From positions 175,001,056-175,065,055 of the forward strand of contig OZ018326.1 in assembly GCA_963969495.1 (NCBI GenBank): a stretch of DNA of 64,000 nt. The letters run 5' to 3'. The notes under the pieces are model-generated. The model was not told the DNA's origin. It ran no database searches and saw only the letters and a list, made by a program, of their open reading frames with translations. The DNA comes from Ceratothoa steindachneri (Eukaryota > Arthropoda > Malacostraca > Isopoda > Cymothoidae). The position numbers were made by a program, and so were the translations under genes. Every line of letters starts with the position of its first letter. Position 1 is the first letter of the stretch. Positions 42,641 to 54,240 of this stretch are shown here, one piece after another.

Positions 42641-43960
42641 TTGTAGTGTGCAAGGATGAACATTGTCTTTGTCCAGTCTACGTGTCACTCACTACCAGAA
42701 GATATTGATGGCGAAACTCTTGACTAATATCTCAATAACAATTCAGTAGCTGTATTGAAGCCTTCCTTCACTTTCACATTTTAGTTAATGTCAGGGTCTT
42801 TCCATTTTTAGTCTTCCTTGACATTCCATTTGATTTACTAGTAAAAATAATCCTGTTTGTAAATACAAACCAGATAGATATTTTAGGCATGTTATCTGAT
42901 TGAGAGTCTAACAAGGTGTACGAAATTGAACTGAAGCTAATGCTTATTTTGCACACTTCAGTTTTCTTTTAAATTGTTTTACTGCTGATTTCTTTCGTTT
43001 TATTTATCCAAATATGCATAATCTTTCCCCATTTTTAAATTATACCTATAGGTTATCGTACAACATCTCAATTGATACTAGCTTCTTTGTTCTTCTTGAT
43101 CAGAATATTGCTCATTTTTAGCAGAAATTACATAAGGTTTATGATTTAGTTATAGTATTTTATCAAGTCGTACTTTACTGTTTAGGTTAGAAAATTGTTT
43201 TAAGAACTTGAGTTTTAATGCAAAAATTAAAAGTGATTTGTAATACTTATATTATTAATAAAATGTATTGACCTGATGAAAAAAATATAGATAAATAAGA
43301 GTAATATGTACTTTACTTTAACCTAAAACTCAAGTTTGCCAAAAATAAGTAAAGAACGAGCTGCAACTATTCCTTATTTATATTTTATAATTTATTTATA
43401 CAGATATAAAGGAAAAGATTATAAAGGAAATTAAAAGTTAGCTTTTGTTGAATCTACTCTGGCACAACAAGGCACTGACTAGGCAAGAACCATCACTTTA
43501 AAGAAATCTTGTTGGTGTTCAAGTGGGCAAAGTTGGGATCGACTAAACACTCGTTTGGAACTCCAAATAAGAAAAGAATAAGTACCATTCGCACTTTCCG
43601 TGTGATACTAAATTACAATAAAACAAAGTTCGTGTAAAACTTAAAACAAAATAAATAGCCTCTCAACAAAAACATAATGTTTTGCAAACTACTTTTATAT
43701 TTTAAGATGTAACTGAACTATTTTAATGTAACGGGCAATTTTTGTCCAGAAATCTCACTCAGTCATAGATTAAAATTAGGCAATCTTAAAGATACGGTCT
43801 CTTGATGCCTTTTTCTCGGCACTTTCACTTTTCTTATACAACACTCAACGTTTTTGCCTATTACCTAAACATTAGTATCTTATATACAAAATCTAAGCTC
43901 CCCCAGCTGTGCTAGTAAACAGGTAACCACATAACCAAACACTATTTACAAACAACTGCT
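42640..43960. other. AT-rich, no recognised gene
   Basis: Nothing supported beyond short frames. Confidence 0.6.
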
Positions 43961-43961
43961 C

Positions 43962-44276
43962 CGCCTGTCTATCTTTGACCACATCGACTGCAACTTTTAA
44001 AACTGATGGTTGCAAATGAGGAATTTGCAAAGATGTACAGGCTTGGTATTATTAAAAAATATTGATCTCCCTGCGCTTTATCTTTGTACTTATTTTCCAA
44101 AAAGGATGGCACCTACAGGATAGTTTGCGGTTTGCATTCATTAAACAGTTTTCCTGAATCTAAAAGATACCCTGATCATTTTATCAACGACTTTACAACA
44201 ATTATTGCGGGTGTAAAGGTCCTTGTCAATTTTAATCTAAAGGTGTTTAATCAAATAACAATTGAAACATCGAACT
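43962..44276 (+). pseudogene. Ty3/gypsy RT fragment, truncated by family A copy A4
   Basis: The start of a gypsy RT: PPVYL then PHRLQLLKLMVANEEFAKMY near 43962-44040, RLGIIKKY near 44040, ALSLYLFSKKDGTYRIVCGL near 44075, HSLNSFPESKRYPDHFINDF near 44135, VLVNFNLKVFNQITIET near 44220 (motif A, catalytic Asp changed to Asn in NFN). The match stops where the family A 5' end begins, and no continuation was found on the far side of A4. Confidence 0.75.
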
Positions 44277-44642
44277 CCCGTAAGGGGCGCGGCGCTTTGC
44301 CTTCTTGGCCACCGTGCTAACAGGAATCAAAGATGTTAGCACAGGCTGTCTTTCAGACAGCTTGTGTTTATCCCCTAATTCCTCATTTCCCCTACAACCT
44401 CTGCCACAACCTAATATGGACGGCCTCTATTTTCACAGGGTAGACGCTAACCTTCTTCTCAGCCAACTCTTCCGGATCGGGGTTGAAATGGAAGGCGATA
44501 ATGTTCCCTAACATCTGAGCTCCGGGTAGGGATGGTGGGTTTTACACAACCTGCTTCATCCCCACCCATACCTTCCTCGAATCCCCTTCCTTTCTCACTT
44601 CATTATTTATCTTTTAAAGCCGTGCCCAAGGTGAAGCCGCCA
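44277..44642 (+). promoter_or_regulatory. Family A 5' leader (probable internal promoter region)
   Basis: Conserved between A4 and A3 (61793-62175), including GGCCTCTATTTTCACAGGGT and the C/T-rich run before the ORF1 start. The first 35 bases are also shared with the family B insert. LINE promoters lie in the leader; the assignment is by position. Confidence 0.45.
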
Positions 44643-46590
44643 TGGCGAAGGGCTGCCAGGTCACCAGGCGGGAGGGGTGGCCTGAAATGGCGGCACCTGG
44701 CTCTGTATCCCGTAAAAATAATAGGGTTACCATGCTCAATGATGAGATAAAAAAATCCCCATAATTTGCCCCCGTCTACCGTCGTAGCCGCCATCCTGGC
44801 AGCTCCACTGAAAAGATAGAGGTCCCTCCCTCTGTGCTTTCACAGGAGAACCTCCAAAACTATTTGACTGGAGAGGAGGTGTACTCCTCTCCGTTGCTTA
44901 AGAGTGCCTAGGGATCCCCCTTACCCCCTTTTTTGAATTACCCTTATGCGACTGGATCTAACCAGTGACAGCCCTACCTTAACTTTCCCAGGAGACTGCC
45001 AAGAAAGCCAGCAGGCAGCCCAAAATCAACCGCTCCCCGTTCAAGCGGCTTGGTAGGGCAAACCTTCTTAAAGGGGGAAGGGATAAAAGGTCCAGAGACC
45101 TACTGGCTCAGATATTGACTTAAGCGGGGGTGAAGGGCTGTGCTCCCCATACAACCTGACTCGTGACACCACTGCCAATGGGACCTGTGATGTCCTGTGG
45201 GAGATGGCCAAATGGAGGCCCTCCCTGTGATAGACATGGTTCTTGACCTTGCTGAGCTCGATCCTTCAAGCCTGGGGGCTCCTGCTGGCGGAGTAGAAAA
45301 TCAGGTTCATTACTCGTCCTCCTTTCCTAAAAAGAAAAAAAAACAGAGTAAAAAGACGAAAAACACTTGGGCTCCACTCCATCCGCCGGAGCAACGGGAA
45401 AAGATGGGTCTGTGCCACTTTCCTAAGCGACCAAGCCAATATCGAGATGTCCGGCGTCTCTCCTTCCTCCCCCTTGCGGGTGCGGAGTGAATACCTAAGA
45501 GCAAAAGGGCTAGTGCGCAGAGCGGAGCCTAGATTACATCGGGGCCCTCATTCAAAGACTACCCGGCGTTTCGAGCCCGCTGGTTTCAAACACTTTCTGT
45601 TTATTTTCTTCACTAATGGCAGCTTGTTGGCTAAGGGCAACATGATCCATCAGAGGAGAGCTTTAGTAAGTTTGATTGGTAGAGAGCCGAAGGTGAGCCG
45701 TTTCTCGGACGAGAGCCTCTTGGCAAATGCGTCGAATCTTTCCGATGCGGGTAAGTTAGTGCCTTTCGGACACTTGATGTCACGCCTGTGATTTTGACGC
45801 CGCACTCTACTATGAACTTCGTGTAAGAAGTAGTTTATGCGAGGAGGGAACTCGTGAACGATTCAATAGATGAGATCCTCTTAGTCCTGGCCGACCATGG
45901 AGCGGTCAAATATGAAGGTGTGATGACAAAACAGGGTGAGGCCTCGAGACCCACCCCTACACTCTTCGTCACGTTTGACTGTGGCGAGCTCTCTTATTTG
46001 GTGCGTGCCGTTTGGTATCGCTACAGCGTGAAGGCATTCTTGCCAATGGCGTGGAAGTACCATTACTGTCACCGCTTCGGACATACGAATCGCTCTTGTC
46101 GACGTGCAAAGAAAGGATTACCCGAAATCTATGTAAGATTTTCCAAGGTCGCACAGGATAACTCCAAATCGTGTGTAGCCAATTGTGTTAATTGCGGAGA
46201 GTCACACCCCACTTCTTCCAAGCAATGTGGTGAGTATCTCGTTGAGAAGAAAATCCTGACCGCTCAGGCTGTCGGTTGTCTCACATTTCGTGAGGCTAAG
46301 TAATTGGTCCTGGGTGCCCAGCGCTGACCAGGACCTCCTATACCTTAATGTTGAGAAACACACCCTTTGCTCCTGGCCCCTGCAGGCCTACGAGCACGGT
46401 CATTTCCGCACTCATTCGGAATCCTTCTTCGGGTTCTACCCACCAAGGTCAATACTCTTGTAAAGCTAATGGCACTAAGGGTTCGCAACCACCCCCGGCT
46501 AAGACCATAGCTTCCCTCCCTTGCCTCAGCGTGACCGTTTCACGTAAGGAAAAACGCCCGCATGCCTCCAGCGAGTCGTTAGACTAAAAG
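44643..46590 (+). pseudogene. Family A ORF1 (gag with zinc knuckles), copy A4, broken
   Basis: The start codon at 44642 (ATGGCGAAGGGCTGCCAGG) is conserved in A3 at 62174 (there ATGCCAAAGGGCTGCAAGG), so it is the likely start: MAKGCQVTRREGWPEMAAPG. After broken Pro/Lys-rich sequence the core reads FKHFLFIFFTNGSLLAKGNM near 45586, IGREPKVSRFSDESLLANAS near 45681, then from 45854 VLADHGAVKYEGVMTKQGEA, FVTFDCGELSYLVRAVWYRY, and knuckles CHRFGHTNRSC near 46069 and CVNCGESHPTSSKQC near 46190. The 160-residue stretch 45854-46303 is open. This is the standard LINE ORF1 order: an RNA-binding core, then knuckles. The product would coat element RNA. Confidence 0.8.
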
Positions 46591-46859
46591 GAGGCAACAC
46601 TCCTGAAGAGGGACGAGAGGCCATCTTCTGGGTGGCTTGGATCTTTGAAAAGAGGGACCCTGTCACCAAAGCCGCCTCGCTCTCTTAAGTTTTCAAGTCG
46701 GATACAGCAAAATACTTGCATTGTGAGCCCAACCTCCCCCACTAAGTACTCGAAGGTGACAGCACCTTCAGCGCATTGTCCAGCCAACAAGGACCGGATT
46801 TCGGCCTCCGGAAAGTTTACAATCATTGCCGTGACGCTTTTCTATTCGAAGAAGGTCCC

Positions 46860-47400
46860 TGCGTCTCCGAGCTAGGCCTGGAGGGCATATTCCTTCATTG
46901 GAATTGTCGGGACTCCAGGCCATCTGGGAGGAGATGATAAATTCTCTTTCTTAGTCGAGGAGTTTAGGTCGGTAAATGAGGCCGTTGAGTTCTTTTCCCG
47001 CAACCCTTATCGCCGCCAACCTAACTACTATTCCTAGAATGTCTTGCTGTTTTGCACGCCGACCATTCCCGTTGTGGTCAGCTGAGTGTGAGCCAGCCCT
47101 GAAGCAGAAGCGTTATGCCTAGATGCGCTATAAGCGCCGCCCGAACGATTTTCGGTATATTTGAAGGCACGCCAGCCTCACTTATGGGCAGGCATACGTG
47201 TCTCCATTTAACGGGAAAGATCCCTCTAGCAGATGTGTGGAAGCGAGTCAAAAGGATTATAGGCAAATTTTCTGAGGCGCACCCTCTCCTTCTCCAGGAG
47301 AATGGGACCGCAATCCCGGACTCTGGGTCCGTGTCAGAATTCTTCGCGCCCACGTGCTCTTAATTTTCTGCCGGGATGCTGCTCCGCCAGCGTTCAATAC
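46860..47400 (+). pseudogene. Family A A4 endonuclease stub and linker
   Basis: LEGIFLHWNCRDSRPSG near 46880 is the endonuclease start (IQWNCRG-type). At about 46940 the sequence jumps to FRSVNEAVEFF, a block that lies after the endonuclease in A1 (FRSVDEAVEFL near 620). About 550-600 bases of endonuclease are therefore deleted. The linker then reads VWKRVKRIIGKFSEAHP near 47236. Confidence 0.75.
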
Positions 47401-47479
47401 ACGTCTTTATGTCGCGGAAAGCTGCCTACTGGACTTACCTCGATAGGCGGAAAACCTTCTCGGTTAGTGCGCGGACCCC

Positions 47480-48700
47480 AGCCCTGGTCCGGACGATGTC
47501 CCGTATAGCATGCTTCAACATCTGGTTGAGCAAGGCATGGCCTTTCTGATAGATTTGTTCAACATGATCTGGCTGGAGTGTCTCCTCCCAGATTCATGGC
47601 AAATCTCTACTGTGCTCGCTTTTACAAACCGGGAAGAGAACCCTCTACCCCGTAATTCCTTCGTAGACTGCACTACTCTACGATGTTTTTCGATCTGCAG
47701 AAGGCCTATGATACCGCATGGAGATACAGTATCATGGAGACTCTCCACACGATGGCGGCGAGGTGACGCCTCTCAATCTTTATATCTGAATTTTTACGTG
47801 ATCGTCAATTCCGCGTACGGGTGAGGGGAGACCACTCCAGCCCAATGGGGCAGGACGGATAATGTGCCACAGGGAAGTGTCCTCAGTGTCACTCTCTTTG
47901 CCCTGAGCATCAACGGCATCACCTCGGTGCTGCCGGAAGATAGTCTTGCTTCACTCTATGTGGACGATCTTTTGATCTATTTTGGCGCGGTCCAGATGCC
48001 ATTTCTAGAGCGTCGAGTCTAACATGCATTTAACCGCGTCTCTGGCTATGCCGTGGCGCACGGGTTTCGGTTTTCCCTGGCCAAGATTAAGCGGGTGCAA
48101 TTCTGCAGCCATCCACGGCTCTACCCTAACCCAAACTTATTTTTCAATGCGGTACGCATGGAAGTGGTTGAATCGCACCGTTTCCTAGGTCTTGTATTTG
48201 ACCGACGCCTCACCTGGGAGGCTCATATTCGCAGCCTTAGGGTCACTTATACCAGCGCCATGAATATTCAAAGGTTCCGTGACGTTCAGCGTTTGGAGCA
48301 CTGATAGAGCTACTGCCTTACCTTTTTATTGATCCCTAGTTCTTTCGAATCTTGACTTCTGATGTGACTTTTATGCATCCGCAGCTCTGCGTGTATTGTA
48401 GAAGGTGGACTCGATCCACCTCACCGGCCTTCGCCTGGCGACCGGTTCCCTTCGCACTTTTCCCATTGAGAGCCTACTTATCGATTTTTTGGATATGCCA
48501 GTCTCTCTACGCGGTTCATAGCGCATTATCTGCCTGTATACGCTAGCCCGGCCACTACCTCAGTCGGCAACAGTTCTCACTGCATCCGCAGCTTAGTTCG
48601 AAAGTGAATATGCCGCCTAGAGACGCCAGTTATTCTCTAATTCCTTTAGGTTCAGGACTAGAAAACTCCTTCGAGAACTAGGTATAACTCTCAGGCCGGT
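47480..48700 (+). pseudogene. Family A A4 reverse transcriptase, broken
   Basis: GPDDVPYSMLQHLVEQGMAF near 47487, LLPDSWQISTVLAFTNR near 47590, then a deletion, FFDLQKAYDTAWRYSIMETL near 47690 (motif A), PQGSVLSVTLFALSINGITS near 47870 (motif B), LYVDDLLIYFGAVQMPFLER near 47957 with an intact YVDD, GYAVAHGFRFSLAKI near 48041, LFFNAVRMEVVESHRFLGLV near 48137, HIRSLRVTYTSAMNI near 48222. Some of these strings cross a frame change. The fingers segment that A1 keeps is missing. Better kept than A1 but dead. Confidence 0.8.
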
Positions 48701-48769
48701 GGCGCCCCTGGATTTACCCAGGACACCACCCTAGAAGGTAACACCTTTAGCTATTTGTCGCCATGCCTC

Positions 48770-49480
48770 TGCTCTCAAAGCTTGTACATCGCCGGAAGTA
48801 TTGCGTTTACCCTTTTTGGAGCACACCTCGTGTCGCGCTGGAACCGTTCCACTGTATACGGGTGGCTACAAGTCCCAAGAGGAGTCGGCTTCCATGTCAT
48901 TTCCCCTCTGTTTTAACTTAGTAGAGCTCTGCCAAGCACTGTACTCGTCTGCATGGCTAACCTGGTGGCAATACATCGCTCGGTACGGAAGATTACGCGA
49001 CGTGCCAGATTCGGAGACCGAATTGTGATTTATAGCGACTCACAAAGCGACCTGAGTGCTCTCGGGTCTTTGGAATCTCCGCATCCCCTGGTTCACGATA
49101 TTCGTGACGCCACAGTTTTGGCAAGCTGGACGGATTTTGAGATTATCTTCTGCTGGGTTCCTGGAAATTTAGGAATTGCAGGAAATAAGTTCTCCGATGT
49201 GGGCGCCAAAGACTACGCAAGGTCTGGGCGATCGGAGCAGCGTTTTGCGCTTCCTCGCACCGACTACCTGGCAGAAATACGGTCAGCACTCCACCCTGAT
49301 TGGCCAAAAAGATGGGAGACGGTCGAGGGTAACTTATCGTTGCGAGCCATCGCGCCGCGACTGTTTCCATGGACCCCCCCCCAATGCCGTGACGGCTTCA
49401 TGTTGCTTTCTGTCGTCTCTGAATTGGACACACTCATGGAACGCAACGCCATTTGATGGAGAGCTCGCCTGAGCCCTCTT
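48770..49480 (+). pseudogene. Family A A4 RNase H
   Basis: The 167-residue open frame 48953-49456 has NLVAIHRSVRKITRRARFGD, RIVIYSDSQSDLSALGS (second catalytic Asp), FEIIFCWVPGNLGIAGNKFS (HxGxxGN-type block with Asn-Leu-Gly), FALPRTDYLAEIRSAL and the ORF2 tail. The first catalytic Asp (in TDGSK of relatives) reads Gly in YTGGYKSQ near 48856, and the Glu of AELVAIH reads Asn. The tail includes HILVECPSLGDLRAPYLSWY near 49512 in another frame. Inactive, but the longest clean RNase H frame of the family here. Confidence 0.85.
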
Positions 49481-49912
49481 CGAAGACTGCTTTGTCACTC
49501 ACACTGTTCGGCACATTCTTGTTGAATGTCCCAGTCTGGGCGATCTTCGCGCACCTTACCTGTCCTGGTACCGGGAAAAGCGGGGTAGCTAACGCTTATC
49601 CCTTTTACTTGGGACGGGTTCGTGCACATGGACTATATGACTTTTTGAGGAGGCCGGCCTTCTCGCATTTATTTCACTCCTTTTCTTGCTTCTGTTTGTA
49701 TGTAGTTGTTCCTGCGCTGGGGGTAGGCGGGCCTATCGTCGGTGCCAGTGCATGCTTCCTTTTTGTCCTCTTGCTTTTTCTCGTTATTTTTTAGCGTTGT
49801 TATTTGTTATTTACATATTATTTGTTTTCTTATATAGCCTACTCGTAGGCCCGGTGGTGTACGGTGACTTATGCGCAAGTAAGCAGTCTTGAGATGGGAT
49901 ACCACAATGAAA

Positions 49913-51590
49913 AGTAAAATGAAACATTTCGTCGTGTATAAGAAAACAATCTGCTAAGCCTTTGTTGAGCCGTGTGAATTCTACTTCACGTAACTTAGAC
50001 TGAGATTGTGATCCTAAACATTTCCGCCTTTTCAAAATGATGTCCTAAGTAACGTTCGCTTTGTTGATTCTTTTATCCTGGCCATTCTTGTTTATTTACT
50101 TGACCGCGCCATACACTTTTTACACGTTAACTATCTATTTGTGCATTTACTAGCCTCTAGCTATAAGCTGCCCCCAATAAATGCATATTAGAGGTGTAAA
50201 ATCTCTTTTTTCTTCATATATGAATTAACGAGAGCACCTTACCTCTTCCTGACAGAGTAGATACCATAAAGAATTTGCCATACTGACGAGATAATAAGTC
50301 CCTCAGAAAGACTTCATGCTATTTAACTCTGAAGAAATACATGAGCCATTCGTCCCTTTGCTCTATGAAACTCTCCATTCATTGAATGTTCACTTCCCTA
50401 AAGATCTAAATAATTCTTCATATTTGTTCTAGAGAAAGTTAAACACTCCAATAGTGCGATAAACAAATTCTTTGGCCTTTTCCTTTGAAAAAAGGAAAAG
50501 ATACTATTTCTCCATCCAACTTAAGTCGATTGTATTTCAAACTACTGGTATTAGAAAACTTAAGGCAACACGAATTTCTTTTGTTCTTAAACCAAACTGC
50601 TTTCACTCTAATAAAATAGATGTAAATCATTTCAATCCATATTTAAAAAGAAAGTTTATTTCCTTTTACGGGATATACATAAGACAATTGCTTAATTCAA
50701 ACCAAAGGAGCCACACTGCTATACTTACAGACAGATAGTCATACAAACATTCATTCATACATATGGAGCTACATAAACATACATTAATATAATTCCCACC
50801 AAACAGGCAAACCACTGATTGTAATTGTAAATCAAAGAGGCAAAAAAAATTTGAATAAAGAATTGCATAATTCTATGGCCCCTATTTTTTCGTAGATTGG
50901 CTCACGATAAGATTCACATATATGCGCAAAATAGGAATATCTTAAAATGTGAAAAAACTTTCATGCGAATCTATGAATGATATGTTTATGTTCATTTGTG
51001 CCTATAACTACTAATACAGCATTTTTATTAGTCCTCTAAATCTTACTCTCTTTCTCTCTCTTTGAAGAAAGTTTATGATACAAGTCATACTTACTCAACT
51101 GAGTCAACTAACAAATCTGTTGGACCGTACCAATTAAGAGTTAGGGGCGCAAGGCAGATCATGACTTTGCTTTGGCAGTCTACCGGAACACAATTCTCTT
51201 CGCTGTATTTTCTCTCATTATCTCCCTCTCTCTAGACTGAAAATGCATGGGTTGTATGTGTGAAGCGTGGTTAATATAGATATCACTAAGTACCATTGTA
51301 CCACCAAGGTATAGATTAGCTCAAGGATTAACATAATTTTCAACCAATAAAAGAGAGGGCTGTCGAGAACGTCTGCAGCAGACTTCGAAGCCGTGTGAAG
51401 ACTGTAACAGAGGCCAAAGGCTATTTGATTGAATGAAATAAATAAAGCAGCAATCTTTTAACATTTTTTCATTATGTAACTTATGAAAATATTTGTATCT
51501 TTATAAATGAACTCGCAGTGTTATTATTTTCATATTCAAGTTAGGCGAAAAATTACCCACCACACTCTTTAAGTCATAATCTTATATCTA
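49913..51590. other. AT-rich, no recognised gene
   Basis: Short frames only. GAATGAAATAAATAAAGCAG near 51434 after a GC-richer block (51360-51420) resembles the polyadenylation end of some LTR, but no partner was seen. Confidence 0.5.
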
Positions 51591-53870
51591 TGTTATCTCA
51601 ATGCAAGGAGTGCTATCTCAAACTATACGTCGTCCAACCCAGCAGGCAGGAATCTCAAGACACTTATTGAGAGAAAAATTATGACAAGAATTGGACCAAA
51701 CTTGCCCACATACATCACAGACAGATCAACTACAAACCAGAAATAGGGCTCACAAGCACTTCGTTCCCTATAATTAATTTATTGAACAGGGCCTTCCTGT
51801 CTCCAGCAACCACAAGGCTATCCTTATAAAAATCTCCAGTGCCCCAGAACGCAAGATCTACGCTCGCGCCAACGGGAATACCTATAAACAACTCCTCGAA
51901 AGCTACATTCACGATTCTTATATCGATACAAATTTAGAAGAAATCAACGAGGAGATGGATAAAATCACCAACCAATTAATAAATGCCGATAAGGAAGCCA
52001 TTCCCCCATTAAAGTATAAAATACTCCCGGCCCCTTCTTTGACCTCTAAAATGAGATCTGCCGCGAGGTTATATGGAGAACGGATCAATGAAGTGAATCT
52101 CTCTGGCCCCAACATCACTACACCTGTACAGACGAATACGACAAATACGCAACGAACTAATGACACTCATTAGGGAACAGCAGAATGTACTTCGGGACAA
52201 TTTAATAGGCAGATTTGACTTAGAAAAGGACTCGCGTACATTCTGGCATATTGGAAAACACTAAAAAGAGGACAGACACAGACGTCAATAAAAATAACAC
52301 GAGGAAACACAGAAATTACTGAGACTGACAAAATCGACGAAGAATTCAGACTCTTTTGGGCACCTATTTTGAAGATATCCCCAGAGGGTAATGACAACTT
52401 TGATTTAGACTTCGAAAACAGAATCATTGACGAACTAAAGGATCAGATCCACAGAATCTATTCTCATCATTACGTGATGCAAGAAAGGAATATGGAGGGA
52501 TACTGTGGTAAAATTAATGCCGAGGAACTCTCGAATACTTTAAAATCCTTTTGTCAACAGGCATCAGGTCGTACAGGACTGACAAGGAAGAATTTTATTC
52601 GAGCCCAACCTAACATATTATTGGCGCTCATGAATACATATCATTAATGCGTGCCTGAACGTGGGTTACCTCCCTTACTACTGGAATGTAGCAAAAATTA
52701 TATTCATTCCCAAACCCGGTAAGCCACGGGAGAGTCCAGCTAACTTCAGGCCTATTTTACCCTTAAGATTTGCAGGGAAACTCTTCGAGAAGATATTGGC
52801 AAAGAGGGTGTATACGTTCCTCGAAGAAAATAATTTGTATAGCCACCAGCAGCATGGCTTCCGGAGGAAGCGAGGAACGCAAACGGTGCTAGCAGTGATC
52901 ACCGAGAAGTTGGCATAAGTAAAAGCTGAAAGACGCCACGAAAATCTGATTCTCCGCGACGTCGAGAAGGCTTTGGACCAAGTATGAAGAAGAAGTCTGC
53001 AATACAGGGTCTTACACCTGGGCCTCGCCTCCATACTTGAAAGGACACTTTGCAATTACGTGATGGAGAGGAGAGCGTATTTGCACGTGAAAGGCTTCAA
53101 TGGCCCTGAGTTCAAACTCGAGGCGCGGGTGCAAAAGGCGGTTGTATAAATCCTCTGCTCTATAATATATATTCAATCGACCTTCCCCAACCTCGAACAG
53201 AAGGCTCATTATACGTCCAATTTGCAGACGACGTATCAATGATCTGTACGACACCTTATCAGAATGTTAATTATATGGCACAGAGTACGGCGGTAGAAAT
53301 CGAAAACCCCCTCTTTCGAACGAAGATGGAAGATAACTACCAATGCCCTAAAGTTCCAGAAAATCCCACTATTCTGACGAACCTTCGCAGACATCCGTGT
53401 GGGGGGTGTATGCATCCCATACCGCACGGAGGGCACGGTTTGGGGACTCTGAATTATGACTGGTGGATATGGTAGTCATGTGAACAGGATTTGGGAAAAG
53501 GCACGGAGGGACTTGGGTGATTTTTTCCGATTCATGGACCTAAGAACCTCCAACAAATTAAAAATCTATAATGCTTGCATCCGATCCAAATTCGTGTATC
53601 CCCCGGTCCCCATAAGCGCGAGTCCCAAGACCCAGATCCTTGAACTGCAAAGGGTTCAGAATAAGCGGTCTTAATTATGACGAGAACCCGAAGGAGAGAG
53701 AAGGCAGAGTGAGCTCCATGGTGAACTGGGGTTGACCCCAATAAACCTGAAACTTCACAATAGAGCAATAAAGATCTGGGACGCCGTACACCAGCACTTC
53801 CCTTCAGAGTTTGTGCTTGGGCACAAATCACACACAAACAAAGCCAATCACTTTAAAATCCAATTTATTT
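51590..53870 (+). pseudogene. LINE ORF2 'F' (endonuclease end and RT, Jockey/CR1-like), broken
   Basis: Endonuclease C-terminal part: KIMTRIGPNLPTYITDRSTT near 51677, PEIGLTSTSFP near 51738, SSNHKAILIKISSAP near 51800 (the SSDHxPVxxK box with Asp changed to Asn). Linker: SYIHDSYIDTNLEEINEEMD near 51898, IPPLKYKILPAPSLTSKMRS. RT: SGRTGLTRKNFIRAQPNILL near 52564, IFIPKPGKPRESPANFRPIL near 52702, KLFEKILAKRVYTFLEENNL near 52778, HQQHGFRRKRGTQTVLAVIT near 52844, a motif A region near 52955 (DVEKALDQV), SLYVQFADDVSMICTT near 53208 (motif C FADD), LDLRTSNKLKIYNACIRSKF region near 53538, TQILELQRVQNKR near 53632. One strand, several frameshifts. Clearly different from families A and B. Confidence 0.8.
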
Positions 53871-54240
53871 TTTATTTATGTTTCCTTGAATTAGTAAAAC
53901 ATCAATTAAGCCCAAATAAAAACAATAACAACAAAATAAATAAGAATATGTAAACGCAAAATCAGAACATAAAAATCCCAGATTAAAACCTCTTTACCAG
54001 CCGTAGGAGCCAAAAAACCCTATTGTTTATTAAGGCTTTAATGCCTTTCTTATACCTATATATATAGCTATATTATATATACTCAATAACCCCCCCAAAA
54101 CAACAAAAAATACGCAAAGAAAGCCAGAACAACCCTTTAACCAGCGATATTTGTTTCATTCTATTTTCATTTCACTTTCCTATTATTTTCCCTAATTTTC
54201 CGCACTAAAACACCTCTACTACTATATTCCTCACTTATAT
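53871..54240. other. AT-rich spacer between F and C2
   Basis: A-rich after the F frame (AAAAACAATAACAACAAAAT near 53919), as expected of a LINE tail, followed by AT-rich DNA. Confidence 0.5.

Larger units (their letters stand above)
44277..49912 (+). mobile_element. Family A LINE, copy A4 (both ends present, internally deleted)
   Basis: Starts with CCCGTAAGGGGCGCGG and ends with the shared 3' block near 49840-49905. It holds a 5' leader, ORF1 with zinc knuckles, a residue of the endonuclease start, the linker, RT and RNase H, and a T-rich 3' UTR. Two internal deletions are visible against A1 and A3: nearly all of the endonuclease (junction near 46925-46945) and most of the RT fingers (near 47640). 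TGAAACAT occurs just outside both ends (near 44264 and 49918), a weak candidate for the target duplication. Confidence 0.85.

Noticed and set aside
51730..51912. Minus frame 'FEELFIGIPVGASVDLAF'
   Set aside because: It overlaps the + strand endonuclease end of ORF2 F, which is supported by motifs and by what follows.
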